Below, piece by piece: positions 9,283 to 17,596 of a stretch of 64,000 bases of DNA. Within the stretch, counting starts at the first letter, position 1. Every line of letters begins with the position of its first letter. Where the stretch lies: positions 25,511 to 89,510 of the forward strand of contig NZ_PTIX01000030.1 in the NCBI RefSeq assembly GCF_002934265.1. Reading direction: 5' to 3'. Below the pieces are notes generated by a model. The model did not search any database and had not been told where the DNA came from. It saw nothing but the letters and a program-made list of their open reading frames with translations. Made by a program: the position numbers and the translations under genes. This DNA is from Actinokineospora auranticolor. Lineage in GTDB: Bacteria > Actinomycetota > Actinomycetes > Mycobacteriales > Pseudonocardiaceae.

Positions 9283-10440
9283 ATGGGCAAACGCGCGGCG
9301 CTCGTAGCCCGTCGCGAGGCGATGGGGTTCACCCAGGAGTCGCTGGCGCACCGGCTCGGGGTGGAGGTCTCGACCGTCAACCGTTGGGAAACGGGAAAAA
9401 TCACGCCACGGCCGCAACGGCGACAGCAGATCGCTGCCGCACTCGATGTCTCCCTCACCGAACTCGACTCACTGCTCACGCCACCGACGCCGGTTCCGTC
9501 GTCCGAACAACCCCACCTCACCCCGCTCAATCCCCTTCGACGCGCCCATGAATGGCTGGTGGCCGACTCCCCTGTGGCCGAGCAGCGCCGGGCGGGCAGG
9601 CGTTTCGGTGGTTCTCTGGCCGATAGCCTGGAGGCGCGGGTGGTGGAGCTGAGGCACCTCGACGACGTAGTCGAGAGCGTTGACCTGCTCCCCGCGATCC
9701 GGCACGAGCTCGCCGGAGCCGAATCGCTGGTGCGGGAGGGGCTTTACGCGGACCTGGTCGGCAGGCGGTTGTTCACTGCGGCGGCCGAGTTGGCGCAACT
9801 GGCCGGGTGGGTGGCGTCGGACGCGGGTCTGCACGACGAAGCCCAGCGGTTCTACCTCGACGGGGCCTCCGCCGCCGCCGAGGTGGGCAACGATCCGCTT
9901 GCGGCGCAACTGTTCTCCTCCCTCAGCTACCAGCTCGCCAACGAGGGCGACCCGCGCGACGCCCTGCTGCTCGCCCGCACAGCCGCGACCGGTGCCGCGG
10001 ACGCGTCCCCCGTGGTCCGCGCGCTGCTGTGGGAGCGAGTCGCCTGGGCAGGTGCCAAGGCCGCGGACCGGGAGACAACTCTCCGCGCCCTCGACGCGGT
10101 GGATGACGCCTACGAGCGGCGCTCCGCCGAGATCGAGGAGCCCGAGTGGGTCTACTGGCTCAACAGAGCCGAAATCGACGTCATGGCCGGACGGTGCCTG
10201 ATCCACCTCGGCGCCCCGGAGCGGGCCGCGCCCCTGCTGTCCGCCGCGATCGCCACCTACCCCCGCGAGCACGCCCGCGAAGTCGCCCTGTACCTCTCCT
10301 GGCTCGCCGAGTCCTACGCCCGAACCGGCGCCCTGGACGCCGCCCAGGCAACGCTGGACAGCGCACACAACTACGCCACCCGCATGCCGTCAGCCAGAAC
10401 CACCGAGCGACTGCGCACCGTCGAAGCCCTGACCCGCTAG
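9283..10440 (+). CDS. XRE-family regulator with TPR-like C-terminal region
   Basis: 385 residues. Residues 1-60 form a helix-turn-helix (VARREAMGFTQESLAHRLGV, then STVNRWETGKITPRPQ). The remainder, about 90-385, is alpha-helical and alanine-rich with TPR-like pairs (AAELAQLAGWVASDAGLHDE; YPREHAREVALYLSWLAESY). This architecture is typical of actinomycete single-component regulators. ATG 9283 is chosen because the helix-turn-helix begins directly after it. The flavoprotein gene follows 15 bp later on the same strand, suggesting a two-gene operon. Confidence 0.85.
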   Translation: MGKRAALVARREAMGFTQESLAHRLGVEVSTVNRWETGKITPRPQRRQQIAAALDVSLTELDSLLTPPTPVPSSEQPHLTPLNPLRRAHEWLVADSPVAEQRRAGRRFGGSLADSLEARVVELRHLDDVVESVDLLPAIRHELAGAESLVREGLYADLVGRRLFTAAAELAQLAGWVASDAGLHDEAQRFYLDGASAAAEVGNDPLAAQLFSSLSYQLANEGDPRDALLLARTAATGAADASPVVRALLWERVAWAGAKAADRETTLRALDAVDDAYERRSAEIEEPEWVYWLNRAEIDVMAGRCLIHLGAPERAAPLLSAAIATYPREHAREVALYLSWLAESYARTGALDAAQATLDSAHNYATRMPSARTTERLRTVEALTR

Positions 10441-10455
10441 CACCGGAATCCAGAC

Positions 10456-10971
10456 ATGACCACGTCGCCCCGTTCGGTCTACCTCGTCGTCACCGCCGCG
10501 CCCCCGGTCTTGCGCATCGACGGACTCATCGAACTCCTCACCCGCCAGGGCAGTCAGGTGACTCTGGTCGCCACCCCCACCGCCGCCTCCTGGGTCGACC
10601 TCGACGCCCTCACCGGCTGCCGCAACCGAGTCCACTCAGGACTTCCGGGCGCACAAGACCCCCTGCCACGCGCGGACCTCGTCATCGCCGCTCCCCTGAC
10701 CTTCAACACGCTCAACAAGTGGGCAGCGGGCATCAGCGACTCCCTCGCCCTGGGTGTCCTGAACGAACTCCTCGGCACCGACGTCCCCATCATCGCCGCG
10801 CCCTGCGTGAAACCCTTGCTGCGCAAGCACCCCGCCTACGACGACAGTGTGCGCCGCCTCGCCCAGTGCGGGGTGCCCCTCCTCGACCCCGACTCGATCA
10901 CCACCCGCGCCGACGACGGGTTGGCCACCTTCGACTGGTCGCTGATCCTCGCGGCCACCGCGGACCCCTAG
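10456..10971 (+). CDS. Flavoprotein of the PPC decarboxylase (HFCD) family
   Basis: 171 residues with the Rossmann-like flavoprotein fold of homo-oligomeric flavin-containing cysteine decarboxylases: VYLVVTAAPPVLRIDG at the N terminus, ADLVIAAPLTFNTLNKWAAG (FMN-binding and substrate-clamp region) and VPIIAAPCVKPLLRKHPAY. The true PPC decarboxylase PAMN motif is replaced by PCVK, so a coenzyme A role is doubtful. It is probably co-transcribed with the upstream XRE regulator; a redox or biosynthetic role is only inference. Its stop codon overlaps the stop of the convergent phosphatase gene by four bases. Confidence 0.75.
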   Translation: MTTSPRSVYLVVTAAPPVLRIDGLIELLTRQGSQVTLVATPTAASWVDLDALTGCRNRVHSGLPGAQDPLPRADLVIAAPLTFNTLNKWAAGISDSLALGVLNELLGTDVPIIAAPCVKPLLRKHPAYDDSVRRLAQCGVPLLDPDSITTRADDGLATFDWSLILAATADP

Positions 10972-12197
10972 GAGCAGGAGTCCGGGTCGCGGCGGGCCAC
11001 CAGCAGGGCGACGTCGTCGTGGACCTCGCGGGTGCCGACGAGGGTGGACATCACGTGCGAGCACACGCGTTCCGGTTCGTCTGGGGTTATTGCCGCTGTG
11101 AGGGTTCGTAGGCAGGTATCGATCAACTGGCCTCTGCGCTCCACCAGGCCGTCCGTGTAGAAGGCGAGGAGGCAGCCGTCCGGGAGGTCTACTCGGGTGT
11201 CGCGGCGGGGGCGGCGGGTGGTGAAGCCCAAGCCCAGGCCGATCGGGAGGTCCGCCGGGGCGTTGACCAGTTCCGCCCGCGTCCCCGGGACGGCGAGCAC
11301 CGGCGGTGGGTGGCCGGCGAGCGACAACGTCATGCAGCGTTGGCTGGCTGAGACGATGCCGTAGGCGACCGTGGCCATGGCGCCTGGTTCGAAGTGGGTC
11401 ACTTTCCTGTGCAACTTCGTCAGCACCTGGGCCGGTGTGTCGTAGTCCAGGGCGTACGCGCGCAGGGCGCTGCGCAGCCTGCCCATGATCACGGCGGCGC
11501 CCAGGCCGTGCCCGGTCACGTCGCCGATCACTATGCCGATGCGGTCGCCGGGGAGGCCGAACACGTCGTACCAGTCGCCGCCGACGGCTTTGCCCGCGCC
11601 GGGGACGTAGCGGGCGGCGAACTCCAGGCCGCGGATGCGGGGTAGGCGGGACGGGAGCAGGCCGCGTTGCAGGGCGGCGGCGGCCGACCGCTCGGCGCTC
11701 GACACCTCGACCTGGGTGGCCAGCGCCAGCTGGTCGGCCACGACCTGCAGGAGGCGGATCTCGGAGTCGGTGAAGTGCCTGGCCTTGACCGAGCCGATGT
11801 GCAGGACGCCCACCAGCTCGCCGCGGGCCAGCATCGGCACGCCGAGCAGTGAGCGCAGACCCCGCTCCCACAGCAGTGGGCTGATCACCGACGTCCGCTC
11901 GACGTGGTCGAGGGCCACCGGTTGGCGGGTCTCGGCGATGCGACCGGCGAAGCCGTCGCCGAACTGCACGGTGACGCCTTGCAGGACCTCCTCCTCTATG
12001 CCCGCCGCCGCGGTGGCGGTAAGGACGTGGGACGTGGGGTCGTGCAGCAGGACCGCCGCGGTGTCCACCCTGAACAGCTCCCGCGCGCGCCCGAGGACCA
12101 CCCGGAGGAAATCCCCCAACTCCAGGTTTCCGAGGGCGGCGTCGGTCACCTCCTCCAACACCCGCAGGCGGTCCTCGTGGTCGGAGTTCTCAGCCAC
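10968..12197 (-). CDS. GAF-domain PP2C (SpoIIE/RsbU-type) serine phosphatase
   Basis: 409 residues: an N-terminal GAF domain (about 10-160, e.g. GFAGRIAETRQPVALDHVER) and a C-terminal PPM phosphatase (about 175-405) with the motifs AVGGDWYDVF and GDVTGHGLGAA and the metal-binding end EVHDDVALLVARRD. Such proteins dephosphorylate anti-sigma-factor antagonists. It is followed upstream on the same strand by two MEDS proteins of the same signalling type, which supports a partner-switching role. Confidence 0.9.
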   Translation of the reverse strand: MAENSDHEDRLRVLEEVTDAALGNLELGDFLRVVLGRARELFRVDTAAVLLHDPTSHVLTATAAAGIEEEVLQGVTVQFGDGFAGRIAETRQPVALDHVERTSVISPLLWERGLRSLLGVPMLARGELVGVLHIGSVKARHFTDSEIRLLQVVADQLALATQVEVSSAERSAAAALQRGLLPSRLPRIRGLEFAARYVPGAGKAVGGDWYDVFGLPGDRIGIVIGDVTGHGLGAAVIMGRLRSALRAYALDYDTPAQVLTKLHRKVTHFEPGAMATVAYGIVSASQRCMTLSLAGHPPPVLAVPGTRAELVNAPADLPIGLGLGFTTRRPRRDTRVDLPDGCLLAFYTDGLVERRGQLIDTCLRTLTAAITPDEPERVCSHVMSTLVGTREVHDDVALLVARRDPDSCS

Positions 12198-12290
12198 CGG
12201 CGCAGCCTAACGAAGGTCCAGTCGCGGCGCCCGGACCAGTGGCCGGTTCGCCCGTGTCGGCGGACATCGTCGCCCTTCCCCACCCGGAAC

Positions 12291-13253
12291 TCATCCGCCG
12301 AACGGGTTTCCCGCCGCGAGTCGGACGGTGAACCCGTCGCCGTGGCGGGTGAACGCCACGTCGGCGCAGAGCTGGTGGGCTATCCAGAGCCCGAAGCCGC
12401 CGTCGTCGCGGTCGGCGGCGGGGAGCAGGCCCGCGAACGGGTCGCGCGGGCCGGGACCGGTGTCGTGCACGGTGACCACGACGTGGCGCGGTCCCGGCCA
12501 GACCCGCACGCGCACCGGGGGTCGCCCGTGGCGCAGCGCGTTCGTCACGATCTCACTGACCGACAGCACCAGGTTGTCGAGGTCCTCCGCGCCGAGGCCG
12601 GTCCCGTCGGGGCAACCGTCCCCCTTGGACACCGCGGCGGCGCGCACCGCGCGGCGGGCCGCGCCCGGTGTCGGGTCGAGCAACTCCACCGCGGGCGGGG
12701 ATTCCTGCACCGGGTACGGGAGCGGCGACCGGGGCTCGGCGAGGAACGCCCGCGGGTCCACCCGTTCGGGATTGGCGGTCAGCCCGGTGGGCGCGGCGAC
12801 CATCGCGTGCGTGCGCGCGACCTCGGCGAGGACGGCCGGTGGGGTCACCCGGGTGTCGTAAGAGCACACGCTCCACAGCGGGAAGTCGGCGTAGACGTGT
12901 TCGACGGCGGCTTCGTAGCGGGCCCACCACTCCCACGAATGGCGCAGCTGCGACCGGGGGATCTCGCCGATGATCCGCACCCGGGGCGCGCCGCGGTCGA
13001 CCAGGTCCGCCAACAGCTCGCGGTAGGCGCGGACCACCACGGCGGGGCGGAGGTAGAGGTCGTCGCCCGCGACGAAGACGAGTCCGTCCGGGTCGGTGAC
13101 GGCGCCGCGCAGCAGGTCCGCGCGCGAGTCGCCCAACGACACGATGGTGGGTTCACCGGAGGCCAAGCCCTCGTCGAGGAACGGCACGGCGGCGGCCAGC
13201 AGCTCCTCGTCCGAGCCGTAGCGCAGCATCGAGTGGTTGCCCGCGAGCGTCAC
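12291..13253 (-). CDS. RsbA-like anti-sigma regulator (MEDS + HATPase)
   Basis: 320 residues. N-terminal MEDS (methanogen/methylotroph sensory) domain, about 5-160 (RYGSDEELLAAAVPFLDEGL; VFVAGDDLYLRPAVVVRAYR), then a GHKL ATPase domain, about 200-318, with N box SVSEIVTNALRHGRPPV and G box VHDTGPGPRDPF and GGFGLWIAHQL. Proteins of this type act as anti-sigma kinases in actinomycetes. GTG 13253 overlaps the stop of the MEDS-STAS gene (GTGA), so they are translationally coupled. Confidence 0.85.
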   Translation of the reverse strand: MTLAGNHSMLRYGSDEELLAAAVPFLDEGLASGEPTIVSLGDSRADLLRGAVTDPDGLVFVAGDDLYLRPAVVVRAYRELLADLVDRGAPRVRIIGEIPRSQLRHSWEWWARYEAAVEHVYADFPLWSVCSYDTRVTPPAVLAEVARTHAMVAAPTGLTANPERVDPRAFLAEPRSPLPYPVQESPPAVELLDPTPGAARRAVRAAAVSKGDGCPDGTGLGAEDLDNLVLSVSEIVTNALRHGRPPVRVRVWPGPRHVVVTVHDTGPGPRDPFAGLLPAADRDDGGFGLWIAHQLCADVAFTRHGDGFTVRLAAGNPFGG

Positions 13254-14071
13254 GCGACCACCTCCACCCGCATCCCGGGGATGGTGAGGATGGCGGCTAT
13301 CCGCGCGGCGCCGGACCACCTGGTGCGCAGGACGGCAGTGCGACCGCCGCGGGTGGCGTGCTCGGCGATGGTGAGCAGGCCGCGGTGGTCGATGAACCGC
13401 AGCCCGGTCGCGTCGACGACCAGTTCGCCGTCCCGCTCGACGCCGGGCAGCGCGTGTTCCAGCGCCCACGGCAGCAGGTCCCGGGTGAGGCCGTCGACCT
13501 CGCCGTCGAGGGCGAAGTCGCCCGCGCGGGTGCGGGCGTGCAGCCGGAACGGCGTGGGGTGCCCGTCCGGGTGCAGGCAGGCCAGCCGGGCCAGGTCGTC
13601 CGGGTGCAGCGCGGCGCGGTCGAAGGCGCACATGCCCTCGAACGGGTGGCCCGCCATGTAGCGGTCGGCGAGGTGCTCGTACCTGGCGAACGCGGCGAGC
13701 CGGGCGGGCCCGCGCACCAGGTCGGTGGCGTCGGCGGCCACCCGCAGCCCCCGGTAGCCCGCGGCCAGCGCGGCCCGGGTGGCGGCGGCGTAGACCTGCA
13801 CCTGCGCCACGGGGTCGAGCACGCGGTCCGACGGGTAGAGGCCGTCGAGGGCGACGACCTGCGCGGCCCCGGAGTCCACCGCGTCGTCGAACCCGCCGAC
13901 GCCGCGCAGCTGCGCGGTCAGCGCGGGCACGCCACCCGAGCCGATGTAGCAGACGCGTTGCCCGGATTCGAGGCCACCGGCCAGGAACCGCCCGGCCCGC
14001 GCCACGAACTCGGCCCGGTCGGCGAAGCTCCAGCACTGGTGGCCGCGCCCGGCGTGCGTGGGCGAGGTCAT
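13250..14071 (-). CDS. MEDS and STAS domain protein (anti-sigma antagonist-like)
   Basis: 273 residues from ATG 14071 (a GTG two codons upstream is an alternative). Residues 10-165 match a MEDS sensory domain (HQCWSFADRAEFVARAGRFL; VCYIGSGG; VYAAATRAALAAGYRGLRV). The C terminus (about 175-272) is STAS-like, with LVVDATGLRFIDHRGLLTI in the position of the phosphorylatable Ser/Thr segment of RsbV. No serine sits at the usual D-S/T-S site, so regulation by phosphorylation is uncertain. First gene of a two-gene unit with the RsbA-like protein. Confidence 0.8.
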   Translation of the reverse strand: MTSPTHAGRGHQCWSFADRAEFVARAGRFLAGGLESGQRVCYIGSGGVPALTAQLRGVGGFDDAVDSGAAQVVALDGLYPSDRVLDPVAQVQVYAAATRAALAAGYRGLRVAADATDLVRGPARLAAFARYEHLADRYMAGHPFEGMCAFDRAALHPDDLARLACLHPDGHPTPFRLHARTRAGDFALDGEVDGLTRDLLPWALEHALPGVERDGELVVDATGLRFIDHRGLLTIAEHATRGGRTAVLRTRWSGAARIAAILTIPGMRVEVVA

Positions 14072-14103
14072 CGCCACAGCCTACGCGCCGGGTAGTCGAT
14101 CCC

Positions 14104-14919
14104 CTACCGGGCGCGAACCAGCTCCTCGGCGGCTGCGGCGAACGCGCGGACCCGGGCGGTGGCGTTGTCGGCGCGCCAGACCAGCCCCCAGCGGACCGGT
14201 GGCGCGCCGGTCAGCGGCACGTAGGCCACGTCCGGGCGCGGGTAGTAGCGCCGGGCGTGGGCGCCGACGGGGAAGGCGCCCCGGCCCGCGCCGACGAGGG
14301 TGAGGATCTCCTGGAGGGTGCCGTCGTCCGGGGCGCGCAGCTCCGGCACACCGCGCAGGTCGTCGGCGGTGACGGACCGCCGCCGGGCGAGCGGGTGGTC
14401 GGCGCGGACCGCGACCAGGCGGGCCTCGGTGACCAGGACCGGGCCCGGGGTGAAGTCGGGGTCGTCGAGGGGGAGGCAGGCGAGGACGACGTCGACCACC
14501 CGGTCGCGCAGCCACGGGGCCGCCTCGGGGAACTGGGCCTCGCGGAGGACGACCTCGCAGTCGGTCAGCGCGGTCGCGGCGTCGGCGACGAGCAGCCCAC
14601 CGGCCGCGCCGACGAACCCGACCCGGAGGGTGCCGGTGAGGCCCTTGCCCGCCCGGATCGCGCGGTCGACCCCGGCGGTGATCGCCGCCCACCCGGGCCG
14701 CACGTCGGCGCAGAGGGCCCGCCCGATGTCCGTCAGCTCGACCCGCCTGCTGGTGCGGGTGAACAGGGCCGCCCCGACACGCCGCTCGAGCCTGCGGACG
14801 GTCTGGCTGACCCGCGAGGTGGACACCCCGACGCGGTCGGCGGTGCGCCCGAAGTGCAGTTCCTCGGCGAGCACCAGCAGCGTCTCGATCTCGTGCCGCT
14901 CCAGCACCCGCACCCCCAT
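14104..14919 (-). CDS. LysR-family transcriptional regulator
   Basis: 271 residues. N-terminal winged helix (HEIETLLVLAEELHFGRTAD, VGVSTSRVSQTVRRLERRVG, LFTRTSRRVELTDIGRAL) followed by a periplasmic-binding-like effector domain (GTLRVGFVGAAGGLL, DHPLARRRSVTADDLRGVPE). The start at ATG 14919 places the helix at residue 7; ATG 14937 is possible. It is divergent from the SnoaL-like gene 75 bp away, the classical arrangement of a LysR regulator and its target. Confidence 0.9.
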   Translation of the reverse strand: MGVRVLERHEIETLLVLAEELHFGRTADRVGVSTSRVSQTVRRLERRVGAALFTRTSRRVELTDIGRALCADVRPGWAAITAGVDRAIRAGKGLTGTLRVGFVGAAGGLLVADAATALTDCEVVLREAQFPEAAPWLRDRVVDVVLACLPLDDPDFTPGPVLVTEARLVAVRADHPLARRRSVTADDLRGVPELRAPDDGTLQEILTLVGAGRGAFPVGAHARRYYPRPDVAYVPLTGAPPVRWGLVWRADNATARVRAFAAAAEELVRAR

Positions 14920-14993
14920 CGTGAACCGTGGCTTCACGATGGTGTCACAGACCGTCGTTGATCAGCCCCCGTGGGCGCCCCAGTCTGGTGCCC

Positions 14994-15509
14994 ATGTCCA
15001 CCTTCGTGACCCGCACCCAGGCCCTCACCACCCCAGCCGAGAACTTCGCCGCGACGATCCGGGAACTGCGCGACCGGGCGGAGGTGGTGGACGCGCTGCA
15101 CCGATTCGCCCAAGGGCAGGACCTCCGTGACCGCGACCTGTTCGCCTCCAGCTTCACCGGTGACGCGACCCTCGACTTCCGCCCAACCGCGGCGAAGTGG
15201 GGCGCGGAGCCGCCGGTTCTCGTTGGCCGGGAGGGCATCGCCGACGCGATCTTCGGCCTGTTCGCGGGCCGCGTGGACACCACCCACCGGGTCACCAACA
15301 CCCGCGTCTCGATCGACGGCGATACCGCGCACTGCACCGCTTTGGTTGAGGCACAACACCTTCTGACCATCGACCACACCGTCCACGCGCTACTGAACAA
15401 CTACTACGACACCACCCTGCACCGCACAGGAGACCACTGGCGGATCCACCACCTCCGCATCGACAACGTCTGGCTGACCGGTACACCCAAAGCCATCTTC
15501 GATGCGTGA
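14994..15509 (+). CDS. SnoaL/NTF2-like protein
   Basis: 171 residues in the SnoaL-like alpha+beta barrel fold: RAEVVDALHRFAQGQDLRD, then DLFASSFTGDATLDF, DTTHRVTNTRVSIDGDTAHC and HRTGDHWRIHHLRIDN. The family holds small-molecule isomerases, dehydratases and ring hydroxylase small subunits; the substrate cannot be named. Divergent from the LysR gene, which probably controls it. Confidence 0.75.
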   Translation: MSTFVTRTQALTTPAENFAATIRELRDRAEVVDALHRFAQGQDLRDRDLFASSFTGDATLDFRPTAAKWGAEPPVLVGREGIADAIFGLFAGRVDTTHRVTNTRVSIDGDTAHCTALVEAQHLLTIDHTVHALLNNYYDTTLHRTGDHWRIHHLRIDNVWLTGTPKAIFDA

Positions 15510-15747
15510 GGCAGGCGACGAACCGAACGAGAAAGGCAAGCCGGAAACCGCGTGGTCACACCGGCTCGAAATCTGTTTGCCACATACTTTTTCGCCAGGA
15601 AAGACGTCTGACACCGGGCTCACCGGCTTCCGCCGCGCGCTTTGCCCGGACGTTCCCACCAGGAGCGTTCCCACTGTCGCCTGGCGGTAACGAACTACTC
15701 CATTCAGCCACTTCCCCCTCGAAACCGGGTCGAAACGCACCCGACAT

Positions 15748-15926
15748 GCTTTGTCTGGGTGATTCACTAACCGACATCGGTTGTTCGTGATCATGTTTGG
15801 TACGTTGATGGAGTTCCGGTTGGAGCGACTGGGGATGCGACGGCCCGCGCCTGGGGGCGCTGGCGTCGCTTCATTCGCAGGAGGCGCCCGAATCGCCGCC
15901 TGCCTTCATCGATAGGTGAATCGACC
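15748..15926 (+). repeat. Leader copy A, upstream of the I36-type inhibitor gene
   Basis: This leader resembles 16564-16740 closely at its start (TTGTCTGGGTG, TTCACTA, TCGTGATC, then CGGTTG and ACTGGGGATG in the same order) and at its end (CGCCTGC and CATCGAT before the start codon). It holds the promoter and the AGGTGA ribosome site (15914-15919) of the inhibitor gene. The rest of the 417-bp gap (15510-15747) shows no recognisable element. Confidence 0.6.
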
Positions 15927-16394
15927 ATGCGCAAGAACATTTCCGCAATGCACACCGCGGCCCGCGCGGGCGTCGTCCTCGCGGCCGCCACCATGGCGGT
16001 CGTCGGGCTGGCGGGCTCGGCGTCCGCCGAGGCCGCCCCGGAGGGTTCGGTCGTCGGTTTCAGCACCAGCGGCAAGGCGATCCCGGTCCGCGTCGTGGGC
16101 ACCGCGGGCCTGCTGTCGGGCCGGTTCTACGGCTGGGAGGACAACAACTTCAGCGGCGACCGCTGGGTCGACGTCGCGGAGGGTGCGTGCAGCGCCAACA
16201 AGTGCGAGATCGACTGGTGGGACGGCGACAACGAGATCTCGTCCGTGTCGAACGAGTCGAGCTGCAAGGTCCGCCTCTGGGCCAACGACGGCTGGACCGG
16301 CCGCTTCTACGACGTCCCGGCCCACTCCAGCAACGGGAACCTTTCCCAGGTCGGGTTCGACAACGAGGCGGAGAGCCTCGAGTTCATCTGCTAG
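15927..16394 (+). CDS. Secreted peptidase-inhibitor I36-type (beta/gamma-crystallin-like) protein
   Basis: 155 residues. A Sec signal peptide covers about 1-35 (RAGVVLAAATMAVVGLAGSA, cleavage near ASAEA). The mature part reads as the SMPI/crystallin-like fold: FYGWEDNNFSGDRWVDVAEG, NEISSVSNESSCKVRLWAND and FDNEAESLEFIC. Four cysteines suggest two disulphides. SMPI-like proteins from Streptomyces inhibit metalloproteases; here this is family inference. A second, decayed copy follows 170 bp downstream. Confidence 0.8.
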   Translation: MRKNISAMHTAARAGVVLAAATMAVVGLAGSASAEAAPEGSVVGFSTSGKAIPVRVVGTAGLLSGRFYGWEDNNFSGDRWVDVAEGACSANKCEIDWWDGDNEISSVSNESSCKVRLWANDGWTGRFYDVPAHSSNGNLSQVGFDNEAESLEFIC

Positions 16395-16402
16395 TCGAGG
16401 CT

Positions 16403-16467
16403 GCGGGCGGGATTCGCCCGCGTCAGGTGAATGATCGGGTGGGGGTCGTCCGGACGGTCCCCACCCG
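16403..16467 (+). terminator. Double hairpin after the I36-type gene
   Basis: First stem GCGGGCG/CGCCCGC at 16403-16421 (loop 5). Second stem CGGGTGGGG/CCCCACCCG at 16436-16467 with a self-complementary GTCCGGAC in its loop. Both follow the TAG at 16392-16394. Confidence 0.65.
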
Positions 16468-16563
16468 ACTCGACACCGGAGCGCGTGATCGAACCGGTGG
16501 ATCGAGGACCGGACTTCGACGGCGCCCGGGGCGGTGCGGCGGATGCCGACGCGAACCCCTCTC

Positions 16564-16850
16564 GCATTGTCTGGGTGTTTCACTAGACGTTTTCGGCTAA
16601 TCGTGATCGAATTTGCTACTTTGACGGGGCTGCGGTTGGCACAACTGGGGATGTGACAACCCGCGCACGGGAGTGCCCGCGCCGCTCGTCCGCGAGCGGC
16701 GCCCGCCTGCATCGATTGGTGCGTCGACCGCGCGCGGACTTCGCCGGTGCCCGCGATCGAGTCGCCCCCAAAGGCTTCCCGCCCGACGCAGGCGTCGCCG
16801 ACCCGGCCCTGGTCAGGTTCGACGACGAGGCGGCGACCTCGGGTTTCCCC
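16564..16850 (+). pseudogene. Remnant of a second I36-type inhibitor gene
   Basis: The leader (16564-16740) matches the leader of the intact gene at many blocks, but where the intact gene has ACCATGCGC this copy reads ACCGCGCGC, so the start codon is gone. The middle of the gene is missing. Near 16808-16845 a frame gives LVRFDDEAATSGF, aligning with QVGFDNEAESLEF, the C terminus of the intact protein. I read this as a tandem duplicate that lost its start and core. No other element is visible in the rest of 16468-16948. Confidence 0.6.
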
Positions 16851-16948
16851 AGCCGACCGATACTGCCGGCTACAATCCGGTTGCGATAGGTGACTGATCG
16901 GCGGGGGTCCGCCCGGACGACCGCCGCCGACACGACGACGGGGCGCAC

Positions 16949-17596
16949 ATGATCAAACTGGTGGGTGTGGGGCTGGACTTCGGCGCCACGAAGGCGTTGG
17001 ACGGGGTCGACTTGGCGGTGGCCGCCGGGGACGTCGTGGCGGTGACCGGCCCATCCGGGTGCGGCAAGTCGACGCTGCTGCACGTGCTGGCCGGGCTGCT
17101 GCGCCCGGACCGGGGCGAGGTTTCGGTCGGTGGGACCGACCTGACGTCCGCCAACGACCAGGCCCGCACGCGGTGGCGGCTGGAGAACTGCGGGTTCGTC
17201 TTCCAACTCGGCGATCTCGTCCCCGAGTTGACCCTGCTCGACAACGTCGCCCTCCCCCTGGACGGCTTGCGCGCCAAGAACGCGCGGGAACGGGCCAGGG
17301 ACACCCTCGGCGAACTCGGCATCGCCGAACTCGCCGACCGCTTCCCCGACCAGGTGTCCGGCGGCCAGGCCCAGCGGGCCGCGATCGCCAGGGCCCTGGT
17401 GCACAACCCACCGCTGGTCCTCGCCGACGAACCGACCGGTTCCCTCGACCAGGACTCCGGCTCCAAGGTCCTCGACCTGTTGCTGCGGGCGGTATCCGAC
17501 CGCGGCGCCACGGTCGTGCTGGCCACGCACGAGCGCAGGCTCGCCGCCGCCGCGCACCGCGAGATCCGCATGCTCGACGGCCGGGTGGTGGCCTGA
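16949..17596 (+). CDS. ABC transporter ATP-binding protein (LolD/MacB type)
   Basis: 215 residues with Walker A GPSGCGKST, Q-loop FVFQLGDLVPELT, signature SGGQAQR, Walker B LVLADEPTGSLD and the H-loop ATHE. Short single-domain ATPases of this kind pair with FtsX-type permeases and act in export or mechanotransmission. The stop TGA overlaps the ATG of the permease (TGATG), so the two are coupled. Confidence 0.93.
   Translation: MIKLVGVGLDFGATKALDGVDLAVAAGDVVAVTGPSGCGKSTLLHVLAGLLRPDRGEVSVGGTDLTSANDQARTRWRLENCGFVFQLGDLVPELTLLDNVALPLDGLRAKNARERARDTLGELGIAELADRFPDQVSGGQAQRAAIARALVHNPPLVLADEPTGSLDQDSGSKVLDLLLRAVSDRGATVVLATHERRLAAAAHREIRMLDGRVVA

Noticed and set aside
12291..14036. A single 581-codon minus-strand frame covering both MEDS genes.
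   Set aside because: Its first half is antisense-type Arg-rich sequence; the true second gene starts at GTG 13253 with a GTGA overlap.
15502..15790. Short plus and minus frames in the gap before the I36-type gene.
   Set aside because: No Shine-Dalgarno, poor codon composition, and no recognisable similarity.
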